Assembly: GCA_002296125.1 (NCBI GenBank)
Contig: DBHI01000136.1
Coordinates: 1-19,241, forward strand
Reading direction: 5' to 3'
DNA: 19,241 nt
Origin: Anaerolineales bacterium UBA832
GTDB taxonomy: Bacteria; Chloroflexota; Anaerolineae; Anaerolineales; UBA11657
Each line of letters begins with the position of its first letter. The stretch's first letter is position 1. Shown here piece by piece: positions 1 to 7,153 of this stretch. A model generated the notes under the pieces. The model made no database searches. It saw only the letters and a program-made list of their open reading frames with translations, and was not told the origin of the DNA. Both the position numbers and the translations under genes were made by a program.

Positions 1-17
1 ATATTGATAAATAAATT

Positions 18-182
18 ATGGCTAGAAAAGATGTAAGGCCAATAGTTACTTTGGCATGTATAGAGTGTAAAGAACGCAATTACACTTCGGAAAAGAATAG
101 ACGCAACGACCCTGGTCGAATTGAGTTCAGTAAATACTGTCCACGTTGTAGAAAGCATCAATTACACCGTGAGACTAAGTAA
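18..182 (+). CDS. rpmG: 50S ribosomal protein L33
   Basis: A 54-residue small basic protein of the large ribosomal subunit, too short for many gene finders. It begins MARKDVRPIVTLAC. It carries two CxxC pairs, CIEC at residues 14-17 and CPRC at 41-44, so it is the zinc-binding form of L33. The stretch between them (KERNYTSEKNRRND) and the C-terminal KHQLHRETK are typical of the family. No Shine-Dalgarno sequence is visible in the 17 bases before the ATG, so upstream signals may lie outside the window. It is followed by tRNA-Trp, secE and nusG, the common bacterial order, which supports the call. Confidence 0.93.
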   Translation: MARKDVRPIVTLACIECKERNYTSEKNRRNDPGRIEFSKYCPRCRKHQLHRETK

Positions 183-247
183 AAACTAGGGCGTGAGCAG
201 GAGCAAATCAATAAGTACATCTAGAACCTGCTTTATCATAATGACCT

Positions 248-320
248 AGGCGAGTAGCTCAACTGGTAGAGCAACGGTCTCCAAAACCGTAGGTTGTGGG
301 TTCAAGTCCTGCCTCGCCTG
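248..320 (+). tRNA. tRNA-Trp (anticodon CCA)
   Basis: A full cloverleaf can be drawn. The acceptor stem pairs 248-254 (AGGCGAG) with 313-319 (CTCGCCT). The D stem is GCTC/GAGC (257-260 with 269-272). The anticodon stem is ACGGT/ACCGT (274-278 with 286-290), with loop CTCCAAA and anticodon CCA at 281-283. The T stem is 296-300 with 308-312 and its loop is TTCAAGT. The discriminator base is G320. The 3' CCA is not encoded and must be added by the CCA-adding enzyme. A tRNA-Trp immediately before secE is a widespread bacterial arrangement. Confidence 0.97.
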
Positions 321-380
321 TTAATGTAGTTTATATAATACGTTATTAATGAGGAATAATAATAAAATTATTAATCAAAA

Positions 381-638
381 ATGAATATACAACAACTAAT
401 TGGACCTACAATATTAGGAATAGTACTTGCTCTAATAGCATTTGTCATCTTTTCTAGTCGACGACAAATTGTCGCATATTTGCGTGAAACACGCGCAGAG
501 CTTGGTAAAGTTTCCTGGCCAAGCAGATCAGAAGCAACAGATTTAACAATTATAGTACTAGTAACTATTACATTCAGTGCGTTATTCCTAGGTTTTTTCG
601 ACGCTATTTTTACTTGGGTTTTTGCACAATTCATATAA
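381..638 (+). CDS. secE: Preprotein translocase subunit SecE
   Basis: An 85-residue clamp subunit of the SecYEG protein-export channel in the cytoplasmic membrane. It has an N-terminal hydrophobic segment (about residues 8-25), then an amphipathic stretch with the family hallmark ELGKVSWPSRSEA (about 40-52), then the conserved transmembrane segment (about 55-80). The N-terminal extra membrane helix is more than the single-helix minimal SecE but less than the E. coli form, which has three segments. A purine run (GAGGA, 351-355) lies 25 bases before the ATG, too far for a normal ribosome site. It lies between tRNA-Trp and nusG, the classical position, and ends four bases before the chosen nusG start. 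Confidence 0.92.
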   Translation: MNIQQLIGPTILGIVLALIAFVIFSSRRQIVAYLRETRAELGKVSWPSRSEATDLTIIVLVTITFSALFLGFFDAIFTWVFAQFI

Positions 639-642
639 AACA

Positions 643-1452
643 ATGAGTAATTCAAATATGACATCTGACGACAAAACAAACGATTTGATCTCCAAACCTC
701 AATTAGAAGAAAATATAACTATTGATGAATCCGAAAACATATCTTCTGAAATAGATTTCGATATAGAATTCGAAGATGATTTAGGACCATCACTAGAAGA
801 AATGTTAGCCAATGCTGCAAAAGATGTACAAATAGAGAATGCAGAGAAAATTAAAGAAATATCTTCAACAGATGAAAATCCGACAACTATGTCATTACAG
901 TTCGAAACAGATACCAATGTGGATGTACAAGGTAAACGCTGGTACGTAATCCATTGCTATTCAGGTTACGAAAACAAAGTCTGCCATAATCTTGAACAAC
1001 GAATAGAAAGTATGGGTATGAATGAACAAATTTTTGATGTAGTAGTACCAACAGAAGAAGAAATAGCTGTGAGAGATGGAAAACGGCGTACAGTAGAAAG
1101 ACAGGTTTTTCCGGGATATGTTTTAGTTCAAATGGAGCTCTCCGAAGAATCATGGTATGTAGTTCGTAATACTCCTGGTGTTACTGGATTCGTTGGCATG
1201 GGAACTAAACCAATACCACTACAGGAAAATGAAGTAGATCACATTATAGAAAGAATGGAAGCCGATGCACCACGCATTACAGTCGCATTTAAAGTAAATC
1301 AGAAAGTGCGTATAATTGATGGACCTTTTAATGACTTTATTGGTACTGTAACTGAAATAGATGATGAAAGAGCAAAAGTTAGAATCATGGTATCATTTTT
1401 TGGAAGAGAAACACCTGTTGAACTAGACTTTCTACAAGTAGAAAAAATATAA
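643..1452 (+). CDS. nusG: Transcription elongation/antitermination factor NusG with acidic N-terminal extension
   Basis: NusG binds RNA polymerase and couples it to Rho or the ribosome. The NGN domain starts near residue 98 (KRWYVIHCYSGYENK) and includes FPGYVLVQM and RNTPGVTGFVG. A C-terminal KOW domain follows (VRIIDGPFNDFIGTV...), ending in VEKI. I chose the ATG at 643, five bases after the secE stop, giving 269 residues. The in-frame ATG at 622 would overlap secE and adds only seven residues, and another ATG lies at 658. About 95 residues precede the NGN domain and are strongly acidic, with about 26 Asp/Glu against 5 Lys/Arg by hand count. The usual family length is about 180, so this extension is the notable feature. 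Confidence 0.94.
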   Translation: MSNSNMTSDDKTNDLISKPQLEENITIDESENISSEIDFDIEFEDDLGPSLEEMLANAAKDVQIENAEKIKEISSTDENPTTMSLQFETDTNVDVQGKRWYVIHCYSGYENKVCHNLEQRIESMGMNEQIFDVVVPTEEEIAVRDGKRRTVERQVFPGYVLVQMELSEESWYVVRNTPGVTGFVGMGTKPIPLQENEVDHIIERMEADAPRITVAFKVNQKVRIIDGPFNDFIGTVTEIDDERAKVRIMVSFFGRETPVELDFLQVEKI

Positions 1453-1472
1453 TTTAATGGCGGTGATATAAA

Positions 1473-1898
1473 GTGGCAAAAAAACTTAAAGCAATAATCA
1501 GACTACAATTAGAAGCAGGAAAAGCAAGTCCTGCTCCACCTGTTGGACCAGCATTAGCAGCTCACGGTGTAAATTTAATGGGATTCTGCAAAGAGTATAA
1601 TGCAAAAACTCAAAATCGTACTGGTGAAATCATACCAGCAGATATATCAATTTTTACAGATGGTTCATTTAAGTTTGATTTGAAAACCCCTCCTGCATCA
1701 GTTTTATTACTCAAAGCTGCAGGACTTGATAAGGGTGCATCTGATCCACTTAGAGAAAAAGTCGGTAAAGTAACCAAATCACAAGTCAAAGATATTGCTG
1801 AAACTAAGATGAAAGATCTTAATGCATTAAATATTGAGGCAGCTATGCTTCAAATTGAAGGAACAGCACGCTCTATGGGTATAGTAGTAGAAAAATAA
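1473..1898 (+). CDS. rplK: 50S ribosomal protein L11
   Basis: A 141-residue protein of the GTPase-associated centre of the large subunit, of standard length. The N-terminal domain contains LQLEAGKASPAPPVGPALA and the C-terminal rRNA-binding domain ends in EGTARSMGIVVEK. The start is GTG, supported by a strong ribosome binding site (GGCGGTGAT, 1459-1467) six bases before it, matching the 16S anti-Shine-Dalgarno sequence well. It follows nusG by 20 bases and precedes rplA, the usual order. Confidence 0.97.
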   Translation: MAKKLKAIIRLQLEAGKASPAPPVGPALAAHGVNLMGFCKEYNAKTQNRTGEIIPADISIFTDGSFKFDLKTPPASVLLLKAAGLDKGASDPLREKVGKVTKSQVKDIAETKMKDLNALNIEAAMLQIEGTARSMGIVVEK

Positions 1899-1954
1899 TT
1901 ACAAATCGTAACAAAATACTATTTAGATTCAATAGCAGAATTGAGGTAAAAACA

Positions 1955-2656
1955 ATGACCAAACGAGGAAAAAAATATTTAGAAGCACATAACAATATAG
2001 ATCAAAACAAATTATATTCACCTCGTGAAGCAGTGGAATTAGCTAAACAAAGTCCAATGGCTAAATTTGATGAGACTGTTGAAGTACATATTCGAATGGG
2101 TATTGATCCCACAAAGGCTGATCAACAAGTACGTGCATCTGTACTACTTCCACATGGTCTTGGTAAAACAGTCAAGGTACTTGCATTTGCTGAAGGTGAA
2201 GGTGCCCGTATTGCTAAAGAAGCAGGAGCAGATTTCATATCAGATGAAGAAACAATCAATAATATTAAAGAAGGATGGTTTGATTTTGATACAGTCATTG
2301 CAGTACCCGAAATGATGGCAACTGTTGGTAGCCTTGGCAAAGTATTAGGACCGAGAGGTCTGATGCCAAACCCTAAAGCTGGAACAGTAGCTCCTGCAGA
2401 AGATCTGCCACGCCTGATTGAAGAAGCAAAAGCTGGCAAAATAGAATTCAGATTAGATAAGACAGCTAACCTACATGCACCAATAGGAAAATTATCTTTT
2501 AATGCTGACGCTCTATTTGAAAATCTTATTGCTTTATTAGATGCAGTACTAAGAGCAAAACCACCTTCTGCAAAAGGAAACTACATACGTAAAATTACAC
2601 TAGCTAGCACAATGGGACCTGGCATCAAAATTGACCCAAATCTATTAGAAAGTTAG
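1955..2656 (+). CDS. rplA: 50S ribosomal protein L1
   Basis: A 233-residue protein that binds 23S rRNA at the L1 stalk and, in many bacteria, its own mRNA as a translational repressor. Conserved blocks seen are TKRGKKY at the N-terminus, KVLGPRGLMPNPKAGTV near residue 130, and the C-terminal TMGPGIKID. The ATG is preceded by GAGGTAA (1943-1949), a good ribosome site. The downstream gene is not immediately adjacent: a promoter begins within four bases of the stop codon, so rplKA and rplJL can be transcribed separately. Confidence 0.97.
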   Translation: MTKRGKKYLEAHNNIDQNKLYSPREAVELAKQSPMAKFDETVEVHIRMGIDPTKADQQVRASVLLPHGLGKTVKVLAFAEGEGARIAKEAGADFISDEETINNIKEGWFDFDTVIAVPEMMATVGSLGKVLGPRGLMPNPKAGTVAPAEDLPRLIEEAKAGKIEFRLDKTANLHAPIGKLSFNADALFENLIALLDAVLRAKPPSAKGNYIRKITLASTMGPGIKIDPNLLES

Positions 2657-2659
2657 GTA

Positions 2660-2687
2660 TTGACACAGAACAAAAATACGATATATT
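2660..2687 (+). promoter_or_regulatory. Sigma-70-type promoter for rplJL
   Basis: A perfect -35 hexamer TTGACA (2660-2665) is followed after 16 bases by TATATT (2682-2687). It starts four bases after the rplA stop. The predicted transcription start is near 2694, giving a leader of about 180 bases before rplJ. This is the best promoter I can see by eye in the window. Confidence 0.7.
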
Positions 2688-2693
2688 ATATAT

Positions 2694-2850
2694 ATTAAGA
2701 CACCATAGACAATAGGCGCCTATTTTTATTACCAAAACAATAAAAAGGCTTAATATCCTACAGAGGTGCAAATCTTTTCCAGCACATTTTTACTTGTGCA
2801 TTAAAGTCTTTGTTATCATCGTCTAGTTAGGTGCTAACAAAGGTTTTTTT
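2694..2850 (+). ncRNA. Ribosomal protein L10 leader (rplJL autoregulatory leader)
   Basis: The untranslated stretch between the promoter and rplJ lies where the L10-leader family occurs and has its general form: upstream stems, then an intrinsic terminator just before rplJ. Visible pieces are a 14-base perfect palindrome centred on GGCGCC (2711-2724), a hairpin GCACA/TGTGC (2782-2786 with 2795-2799), and the terminator. In known examples, L10 (or L10-L12) binding to the leader controls rplJL expression. Assignment here rests on position and the terminator. Start and end are approximate. Confidence 0.6.
2806..2850 (+). terminator. Intrinsic terminator at the end of the rplJ leader (attenuator)
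   Basis: CTTTGTTA (2808-2815) pairs perfectly with TAACAAAG (2835-2842). An inner helix CATC/GGTG (2817-2820 with 2830-2833) caps the stem, and seven T follow (2844-2850). It lies 22 bases before the rplJ ATG, so it would stop transcription ahead of rplJL unless relieved, as expected for an attenuator. Confidence 0.75.
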
Positions 2851-2872
2851 ATAATTGCAAGGGAGTAATAAT

Positions 2873-3400
2873 ATGGCAATAAGTAAGCAAAAAAAACAAG
2901 AGCTAATTGAAACATATACTGAATTATTTAAACAAAGCCAAGGAATAATTTGGTTAAATAATAAAGGTTTATCAGTATCAGAAATTTATGAACTGAGAGA
3001 GAAAATATATGAAGCTAATGGTCAATGTAAAGTAACCAAAAATCGTCTCTCTTCGTTAGCGTTAGATAAAGCAGGTCTACCAGAAATGAATGAAATGCTT
3101 CAAGGACCTACTATTACTGGATTTGCACTCGGAGATACACCTTCTTTAGCAAAAGCTATTTCAGAATTCATAAAAGATAATGACTCCTTAGAAATCAAAG
3201 GTGGTTTAATGGGTACAGAACCAATGTCAGTATCACAATTGAATACACTGGCAAATCTACCTCCTCTTCCAGTTCTACAGAGTAAATTATTGGGTCTTCT
3301 TAATGCTCCCGCTCAAAATTTAACTGGAGTATTGTCAAGTAGTGTCAGACAAATAGTTAACGTGGTAGATGGGTTTTCTAAATCCGAACAATCAAACTGA
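2873..3400 (+). CDS. rplJ: 50S ribosomal protein L10
   Basis: A 175-residue protein anchoring the L7/L12 stalk to 23S rRNA. Residues 1-130 match the L10 rRNA-binding domain (a KVTKNRL-type block and KAISEF...LEIKGG...). The C-terminal helix (LNAPAQNLTGVLSSSVRQIVNVVDGF) carries the L12 dimer docking sites. I start at the ATG at 2873, preceded by AAGGGAG (2859-2865). An in-frame TTG at 2855 would add six residues and place the start before this ribosome site. The gene is followed 60 bases later by rplL. Confidence 0.96.
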   Translation: MAISKQKKQELIETYTELFKQSQGIIWLNNKGLSVSEIYELREKIYEANGQCKVTKNRLSSLALDKAGLPEMNEMLQGPTITGFALGDTPSLAKAISEFIKDNDSLEIKGGLMGTEPMSVSQLNTLANLPPLPVLQSKLLGLLNAPAQNLTGVLSSSVRQIVNVVDGFSKSEQSN

Positions 3401-3460
3401 TTGATATACGATACAAAAAATATATTTTTATAATGAACAGCAAATTAAAGGAGAAATATT

Positions 3461-3844
3461 ATGACAGATCTAGAAAAATTAGTTGATCAATTGAGTGAAC
3501 TCACAGTCCTAGAGGCCGCTGAATTAACAAAACTATTAGAAGACAAATGGGGTGTATCTGCAGCAGCTCCTGTAGCTGCAGTAGCAGCTGTAGCAGCAGA
3601 TAGTTCAGGGGATGCTGCACCAAGTGAAGAAAAATCTGAATGGAATGTAATACTCCAAGATCATGGTGCCAAGAAAATCGATGTCATCAAAGCAATTAGG
3701 CAGGTTAGTGCATTAGGACTTAAAGATGCCAAAGAGATGGCAGAAACTGCTGGTGCAATGGTACTAGAAGGTGTTGCTAAAGAAGCAGCTGAAGATGCTA
3801 AACAAAAGCTTGAAGAGGCTGGAGCTACTGTAGAATTACAATAA
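3461..3844 (+). CDS. rplL: 50S ribosomal protein L7/L12
   Basis: A 127-residue acidic stalk protein that recruits translation GTPases. It has an N-terminal dimerisation helix region (TDLEKLVDQLSELTVLEAAEL), an Ala-rich flexible hinge (about residues 37-60), and a globular C-terminal domain with VIKAIRQVSALGLKDAKEM. A clear AAAGGAG ribosome site precedes the ATG. Length and order are standard. rpoB, which usually follows, is absent here: the next gene is a Nudix hydrolase. Confidence 0.97.
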   Translation: MTDLEKLVDQLSELTVLEAAELTKLLEDKWGVSAAAPVAAVAAVAADSSGDAAPSEEKSEWNVILQDHGAKKIDVIKAIRQVSALGLKDAKEMAETAGAMVLEGVAKEAAEDAKQKLEEAGATVELQ

Positions 3845-3870
3845 ATGATAAGATCATTTATTGTTGATCT
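3842..3870 (+). other. Two alternative hairpins after rplL
   Basis: TAAATGAT (3842-3849) pairs with ATCATTTA (3853-3860) around a 3-base loop, starting within the rplL stop codon. An overlapping alternative pairs AGATCA (3851-3856) with TGATCT (3865-3870). The two are mutually exclusive. Neither is followed by a clean T-run, so they may act as an RNA 3' end or a weak terminator rather than a standard terminator. Confidence 0.3.
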
Positions 3871-3928
3871 GATATCACTTTTATAGTAAATACTGTTTAC
3901 ACTTACCAGTATTGGATTGCTATACTCA

Positions 3929-4441
3929 ATGGATCATTCAGATGTAAATTTCTGTATGAAATGTGGTAATACGCTCCAAATGAAAACACGATTTGGAGCA
4001 AATCGCCCCACATGCACTAGCTGCAATTACACTCACTTTTTTGATCCAAAAGTAGCTGCGGCTATGTGGCTGATGGATCAAAACAAATTGTTGCTAGTAA
4101 AACGTGCAGTAGAACCAGAAAAAGGTCTATGGACTCTACCTGGTGGATTTGTAGATGCTTGGGAACATCCTGCTGATACCGCTGTAAGAGAATGTCTTGA
4201 AGAAACTGGCCTAAAAGTACAAGCAGTTAAAATGATCGACTTAGTTACAACAAACTATGACTCAAAAGGGAAAGGGTTCATAATCTTCTATACAGGAAAG
4301 ATTTTGTCAGGAAGAATAAAAGCAGGTGATGATGCTGATGATGTGGCATGGTTTGACATTAATGATTTACCTACAATTGCATTTGATGCCACAAAATCAA
4401 TTATAAAAAATTGGAAAAACAATCAATTTTCAATGAAGTAG
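3929..4441 (+). CDS. Nudix hydrolase with N-terminal zinc ribbon
   Basis: A 170-residue cytoplasmic pyrophosphohydrolase. It has an N-terminal zinc ribbon (Cys 9, 12, 29, 32 in CMKC and CTSC). The complete Nudix box GX5EX7REUXEEXGU runs from Gly73 to Leu95, with Glu79, Arg87, Glu88, Glu91, Glu92 and Gly94 present and Cys89 at the U position. Related zinc-ribbon Nudix enzymes hydrolyse ADP-ribose, NADH or other nucleoside diphosphate derivatives, and the substrate here cannot be read from the sequence. I use the ATG at 3929. The TTG at 3917 would only add four residues. An extended -10-like TTGCTATACT (3917-3926) lies right at this start, which makes the exact start uncertain. Confidence 0.85.
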   Translation: MDHSDVNFCMKCGNTLQMKTRFGANRPTCTSCNYTHFFDPKVAAAMWLMDQNKLLLVKRAVEPEKGLWTLPGGFVDAWEHPADTAVRECLEETGLKVQAVKMIDLVTTNYDSKGKGFIIFYTGKILSGRIKAGDDADDVAWFDINDLPTIAFDATKSIIKNWKNNQFSMK

Positions 4442-4449
4442 CAAACATA

Positions 4450-4458
4450 TGCTAGAAT
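4450..4458 (+). promoter_or_regulatory. Possible extended -10 promoter before the BFN/dnaB genes
   Basis: TGCTAGAAT (4450-4458) fits an extended -10 element, but no good -35 is seen at 17 bases. It would start a transcript near 4465, about 30 bases before the BFN-family gene. Confidence 0.3.
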
Positions 4459-4495
4459 AGAATATAACCAAATGAAAATCAGGAACATAAGATAG

Positions 4496-5023
4496 ATGAT
4501 CAAAGTAAAAATTGATAGCATACGTGTAAGTCTTATGACCCAACATCGTGTAGCTATACTGAAAGAAGATAGTAGTGAACGCTATCTGCCTATCTGGATT
4601 GGTCCTTGTGAAGCCGACTCTATCACAGTTAGACTACAAAACCTAGAAATGGCCCGTCCTCTCACTCACGATATTCTTGCACAAACAATCTCTGAATTAG
4701 GAGGAAATGTGTTGCACGTATCCATTCATGATCTTAGAAATGACGTGTTTTATGCATCAATTGTGATAGAACAAAACAGCGAACAAATTGAATTAGACGC
4801 AAGACCATCGGATGCATTAGCACTTGCAGTACGAACAGATATTCCAATATTTGTCACTACAGAAGTAATGAAAAAAGCATCTATTACCCCTGAAGATGAC
4901 ATAACATATGATAATGATACAACAAACAATTTACCAGAAGAAGAAAGTAACTTATCTGCTTTTTCAGATTTTGTTGATAGTCTAGATTTAGATAATTTAG
5001 ACTCTAAAACTGGACAAGAATAA
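4496..5023 (+). CDS. Bifunctional nuclease (BFN/DUF151) family protein
   Basis: A 175-residue protein. Residues 1 to about 130 match the BFN/DUF151 domain, with conserved blocks YLPIWIGPCEADSI, MARPLTHDIL, FYASIVI and DARPSDALALAVRTDIPIFV. Some family members have reported nuclease activity (bifunctional DNase/RNase) but the cellular role is poorly defined. The last 45 residues are acidic, ending in FSDFVDSLDLDNLD, an acidic tail type common in the family. The ATG at 4496 has AGGA (4481-4484) upstream. It stands between the Nudix gene and dnaB on the same strand and could be co-transcribed with dnaB. Confidence 0.85.
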   Translation: MIKVKIDSIRVSLMTQHRVAILKEDSSERYLPIWIGPCEADSITVRLQNLEMARPLTHDILAQTISELGGNVLHVSIHDLRNDVFYASIVIEQNSEQIELDARPSDALALAVRTDIPIFVTTEVMKKASITPEDDITYDNDTTNNLPEEESNLSAFSDFVDSLDLDNLDSKTGQE

Positions 5024-5100
5024 CTATGATCAACAAATAGAGATTGCAGTAATTGTAAGACTATTACCACAATACATTATGTAGAATGTTCTAAACAAAC

Positions 5101-6453
5101 ATGGATAATACTAACCAAGATTTCATTCAGCCACATAACCTAGAGTCTGAAGAAGCAGTCATTGGTTCTATTCTAATAGATCCAGATGCATATTATGAAG
5201 TAGCATCTACACTTAAATCTGAAGATTTCTACCTCGTTAAACATAGATGGATTTGGGACGTATTTAAAGCACTAAATGATCAAAACATGCCAATTGATCA
5301 ATTAACTACCCAAGAAGAACTTGAATCTCGAAAACAATTAGAAGAAATAGGTGGGTTTGCCTATCTAACACAGTTAGTAACACGAGTACCGACAGCATAT
5401 AACGTGTCCGCATATGCAAAACTAGTAGAAGAATCAGCTACCAGACGAAGATTAATAAAAGCTGCTGGTAATGTGGCAAAAATAGCATATGATGAAAAAA
5501 CAGATATCGACGAAGTAGTGAATCAGTCTGAACAAGCACTATTTGGTGTAACTGAAGGACGTTCAACTCGTGATCTAGTACCTATCAGTCAAGTTGCTCA
5601 CGAATACTATGATAGAGTCCAAACATTATATGATAATAGAGGCAAAGTAGTAGGCGTACCAACTGGCTTTCACGATCTCGATAAATTATTAGGAGGAATG
5701 CAAAAATCCGATCTCATTGTAGTAGCTGGTAGACCAGGCAAGGGAAAATCAGCATTTATGATTTCTGTTGCATTAAATGCAGCTCGTACACACAATCAAC
5801 GAGTAGCATTATTTTCACTTGAGATGTCAAATGAACAAGTTATGCAAAGAATGGTAGCGCAAGAATGTCATATAGATAGCCATAAACTGCGTATGGGAGA
5901 GTTAGAAAACGAACAGATGGATAAATTTATTCACTCGGTAAATTTGTTAAGTGAAATAGGAGTATATTTGGATGACACTCCTTCAATTTCTGCAATGCAG
6001 TTGCGTTCTAAAAGCCGAAGACTAGCTGCTGAAATAAAATTGGATCTAATCATTGTAGACTATCTACAACTCATGGTTACAGATGTCAGAAGAGATACAA
6101 ATCGTGTTCAAGAAGTATCAGAAATATCACGTAGCCTCAAAGCTCTAGCAAGAGAATTACATGTACCTGTATTAGCAGGGGCTCAACTATCTAGAGGAGT
6201 AGAGCAACGTGCTGGTCAAAAACCATTACTGTCTGACTTACGAGAATCTGGAAGTATAGAACAAGATAGTGATGTAGTAATGTTTCTACATCATCCGGAC
6301 GCATGGGACGATGATCCCCAACGACAACACGTAACTGAACTAGTTGTATCTAAACATCGCAACGGAAAAACCGGATCAGTAGAATTAGTATTTCTACCTC
6401 AATATGCTGAATTTGTTGATGCTGCTCATAGAAACATAGTTTTACAGGAATAA
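5101..6453 (+). CDS. dnaB: Replicative DNA helicase DnaB
   Basis: A 450-residue hexameric helicase of the replication fork, of normal length. The N-terminal domain (about 8-110) starts with PHNLESEEAVIGSILID. The RecA-like C-terminal domain contains Walker A GRPGKGKS (210-217), the catalytic-Glu motif FSLEMS (Glu241), Walker B LDLIIVDYLQLM (from 314), and a later block GSIEQDSDVVMFLHH. The Walker A has Lys214 where Met, Val or Thr is common, but GxxxxGK[ST] is intact. No Shine-Dalgarno sequence is obvious. The stop is followed after four bases by a DnaD-domain gene, so the two are very likely one operon with the loader. Confidence 0.96.
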   Translation: MDNTNQDFIQPHNLESEEAVIGSILIDPDAYYEVASTLKSEDFYLVKHRWIWDVFKALNDQNMPIDQLTTQEELESRKQLEEIGGFAYLTQLVTRVPTAYNVSAYAKLVEESATRRRLIKAAGNVAKIAYDEKTDIDEVVNQSEQALFGVTEGRSTRDLVPISQVAHEYYDRVQTLYDNRGKVVGVPTGFHDLDKLLGGMQKSDLIVVAGRPGKGKSAFMISVALNAARTHNQRVALFSLEMSNEQVMQRMVAQECHIDSHKLRMGELENEQMDKFIHSVNLLSEIGVYLDDTPSISAMQLRSKSRRLAAEIKLDLIIVDYLQLMVTDVRRDTNRVQEVSEISRSLKALARELHVPVLAGAQLSRGVEQRAGQKPLLSDLRESGSIEQDSDVVMFLHHPDAWDDDPQRQHVTELVVSKHRNGKTGSVELVFLPQYAEFVDAAHRNIVLQE

Positions 6454-6457
6454 ACAT

Positions 6458-7153
6458 ATGAACAACGGATTTGCAGGTTTTCCTAAAGGTAAAGTACGAG
6501 TAACACCTATTCCTAATCTATTCTTTAGTGAATTATTACCTTATATTGACAATATTGACGAACTTAAACTAACCCTTCACTGCTTTTGGTTATTATCACG
6601 AAAGGAAGGTAAATTTAGGTACATAACTCTAACTGAATTGAACTCAGACCAAACACTTTTAAATGGGTTTGAAATTCCTGGTCAAAAGTCACTAAACCAA
6701 TCTATTCAAAAAGCGTGTGCAAGAGGCACATTGTTACAAGCATCAATTGAAACAGACTCTAATACAAAAGAAATTTATCTCTTTATCAACACCGGTAAAG
6801 GTCGATCAGCTATACAAAGCATAAAAAAAGGTGAATGGATACCTGGTAACAACAACCAAACACCTATTAGTGTTACAATAGAAACTCCAAATATCTTCAT
6901 TATTTATGAACAAAACATAGGAGCATTAACACCTATAATAGCAGAACAATTGATAGATGCTGAAAAAGAATTTTCAACACAATGGATCAAAGAAGCTATA
7001 AAACTGGCTGCCGAAAACAATGCTCGCTCATGGAGTTATATTGATGCTATACTAAAAAGATGGCAGCGGGAAGGAAAAGGTCAGAAAGATGGAAAAAGCC
7101 GAAGAGACACTGAAAAAACTCGCAAAAAATATCTCGAATACCTCGACAACTGA
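6458..7153 (+). CDS. DnaD-domain primosome protein
   Basis: A 231-residue protein. The first 140 residues look like a winged-helix-type N-terminal domain (NLFFSELLPYIDNIDELKLTLHCFWLL...). Residues about 146-203 match the DnaD/DnaB_2 C-terminal domain, with IIYEQNIGALTPIIAEQL and the signature helix WSYIDAILKRW. A basic, charged tail follows. In Firmicutes such proteins (DnaD, DnaB) assist loading of the replicative helicase at origins. The ribosome site AGGA lies inside the end of dnaB, eight bases before the ATG. Its 3' end overlaps the DnaC-like gene by 65 bases, indicating translational coupling. Family membership is clear. The precise role is inferred from context. Confidence 0.85.
   Translation: MNNGFAGFPKGKVRVTPIPNLFFSELLPYIDNIDELKLTLHCFWLLSRKEGKFRYITLTELNSDQTLLNGFEIPGQKSLNQSIQKACARGTLLQASIETDSNTKEIYLFINTGKGRSAIQSIKKGEWIPGNNNQTPISVTIETPNIFIIYEQNIGALTPIIAEQLIDAEKEFSTQWIKEAIKLAAENNARSWSYIDAILKRWQREGKGQKDGKSRRDTEKTRKKYLEYLDN

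Noticed and set aside
196..232. Inverted repeat AGCAGG/CCTGCT between rpmG and tRNA-Trp
   Set aside because: The loop is 25 bases and no T-run follows. It is too weak to call a terminator or regulatory element.
622..642. Earlier in-frame ATG for nusG
   Set aside because: It would overlap secE by 17 bases, and the ATG at 643 fits the spacing better. The sequence does not fully exclude it.
371..679. Open frame on the - strand covering secE
   Set aside because: It is antisense to a clearly identified gene and shows no recognisable protein features.
3401..3434. Possible promoter before rplL (TTGATA and TATAAT)
   Set aside because: The spacing of 22 bases is outside the usable range, and the alternative TATATT gives only 14.
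3896..3926. Promoter-like TTTACA with extended -10 TTGCTATACT before the Nudix gene
   Set aside because: The spacer is 19 bases, and the -10 is two bases before the best start codon, so a transcript would begin inside the gene. Kept only as a note on start uncertainty.
5728..5751. DnaB Walker A with Lys214 at a position usually Met, Val or Thr
   Set aside because: The P-loop consensus is still met and other DnaB motifs are intact, so this is probably normal variation.
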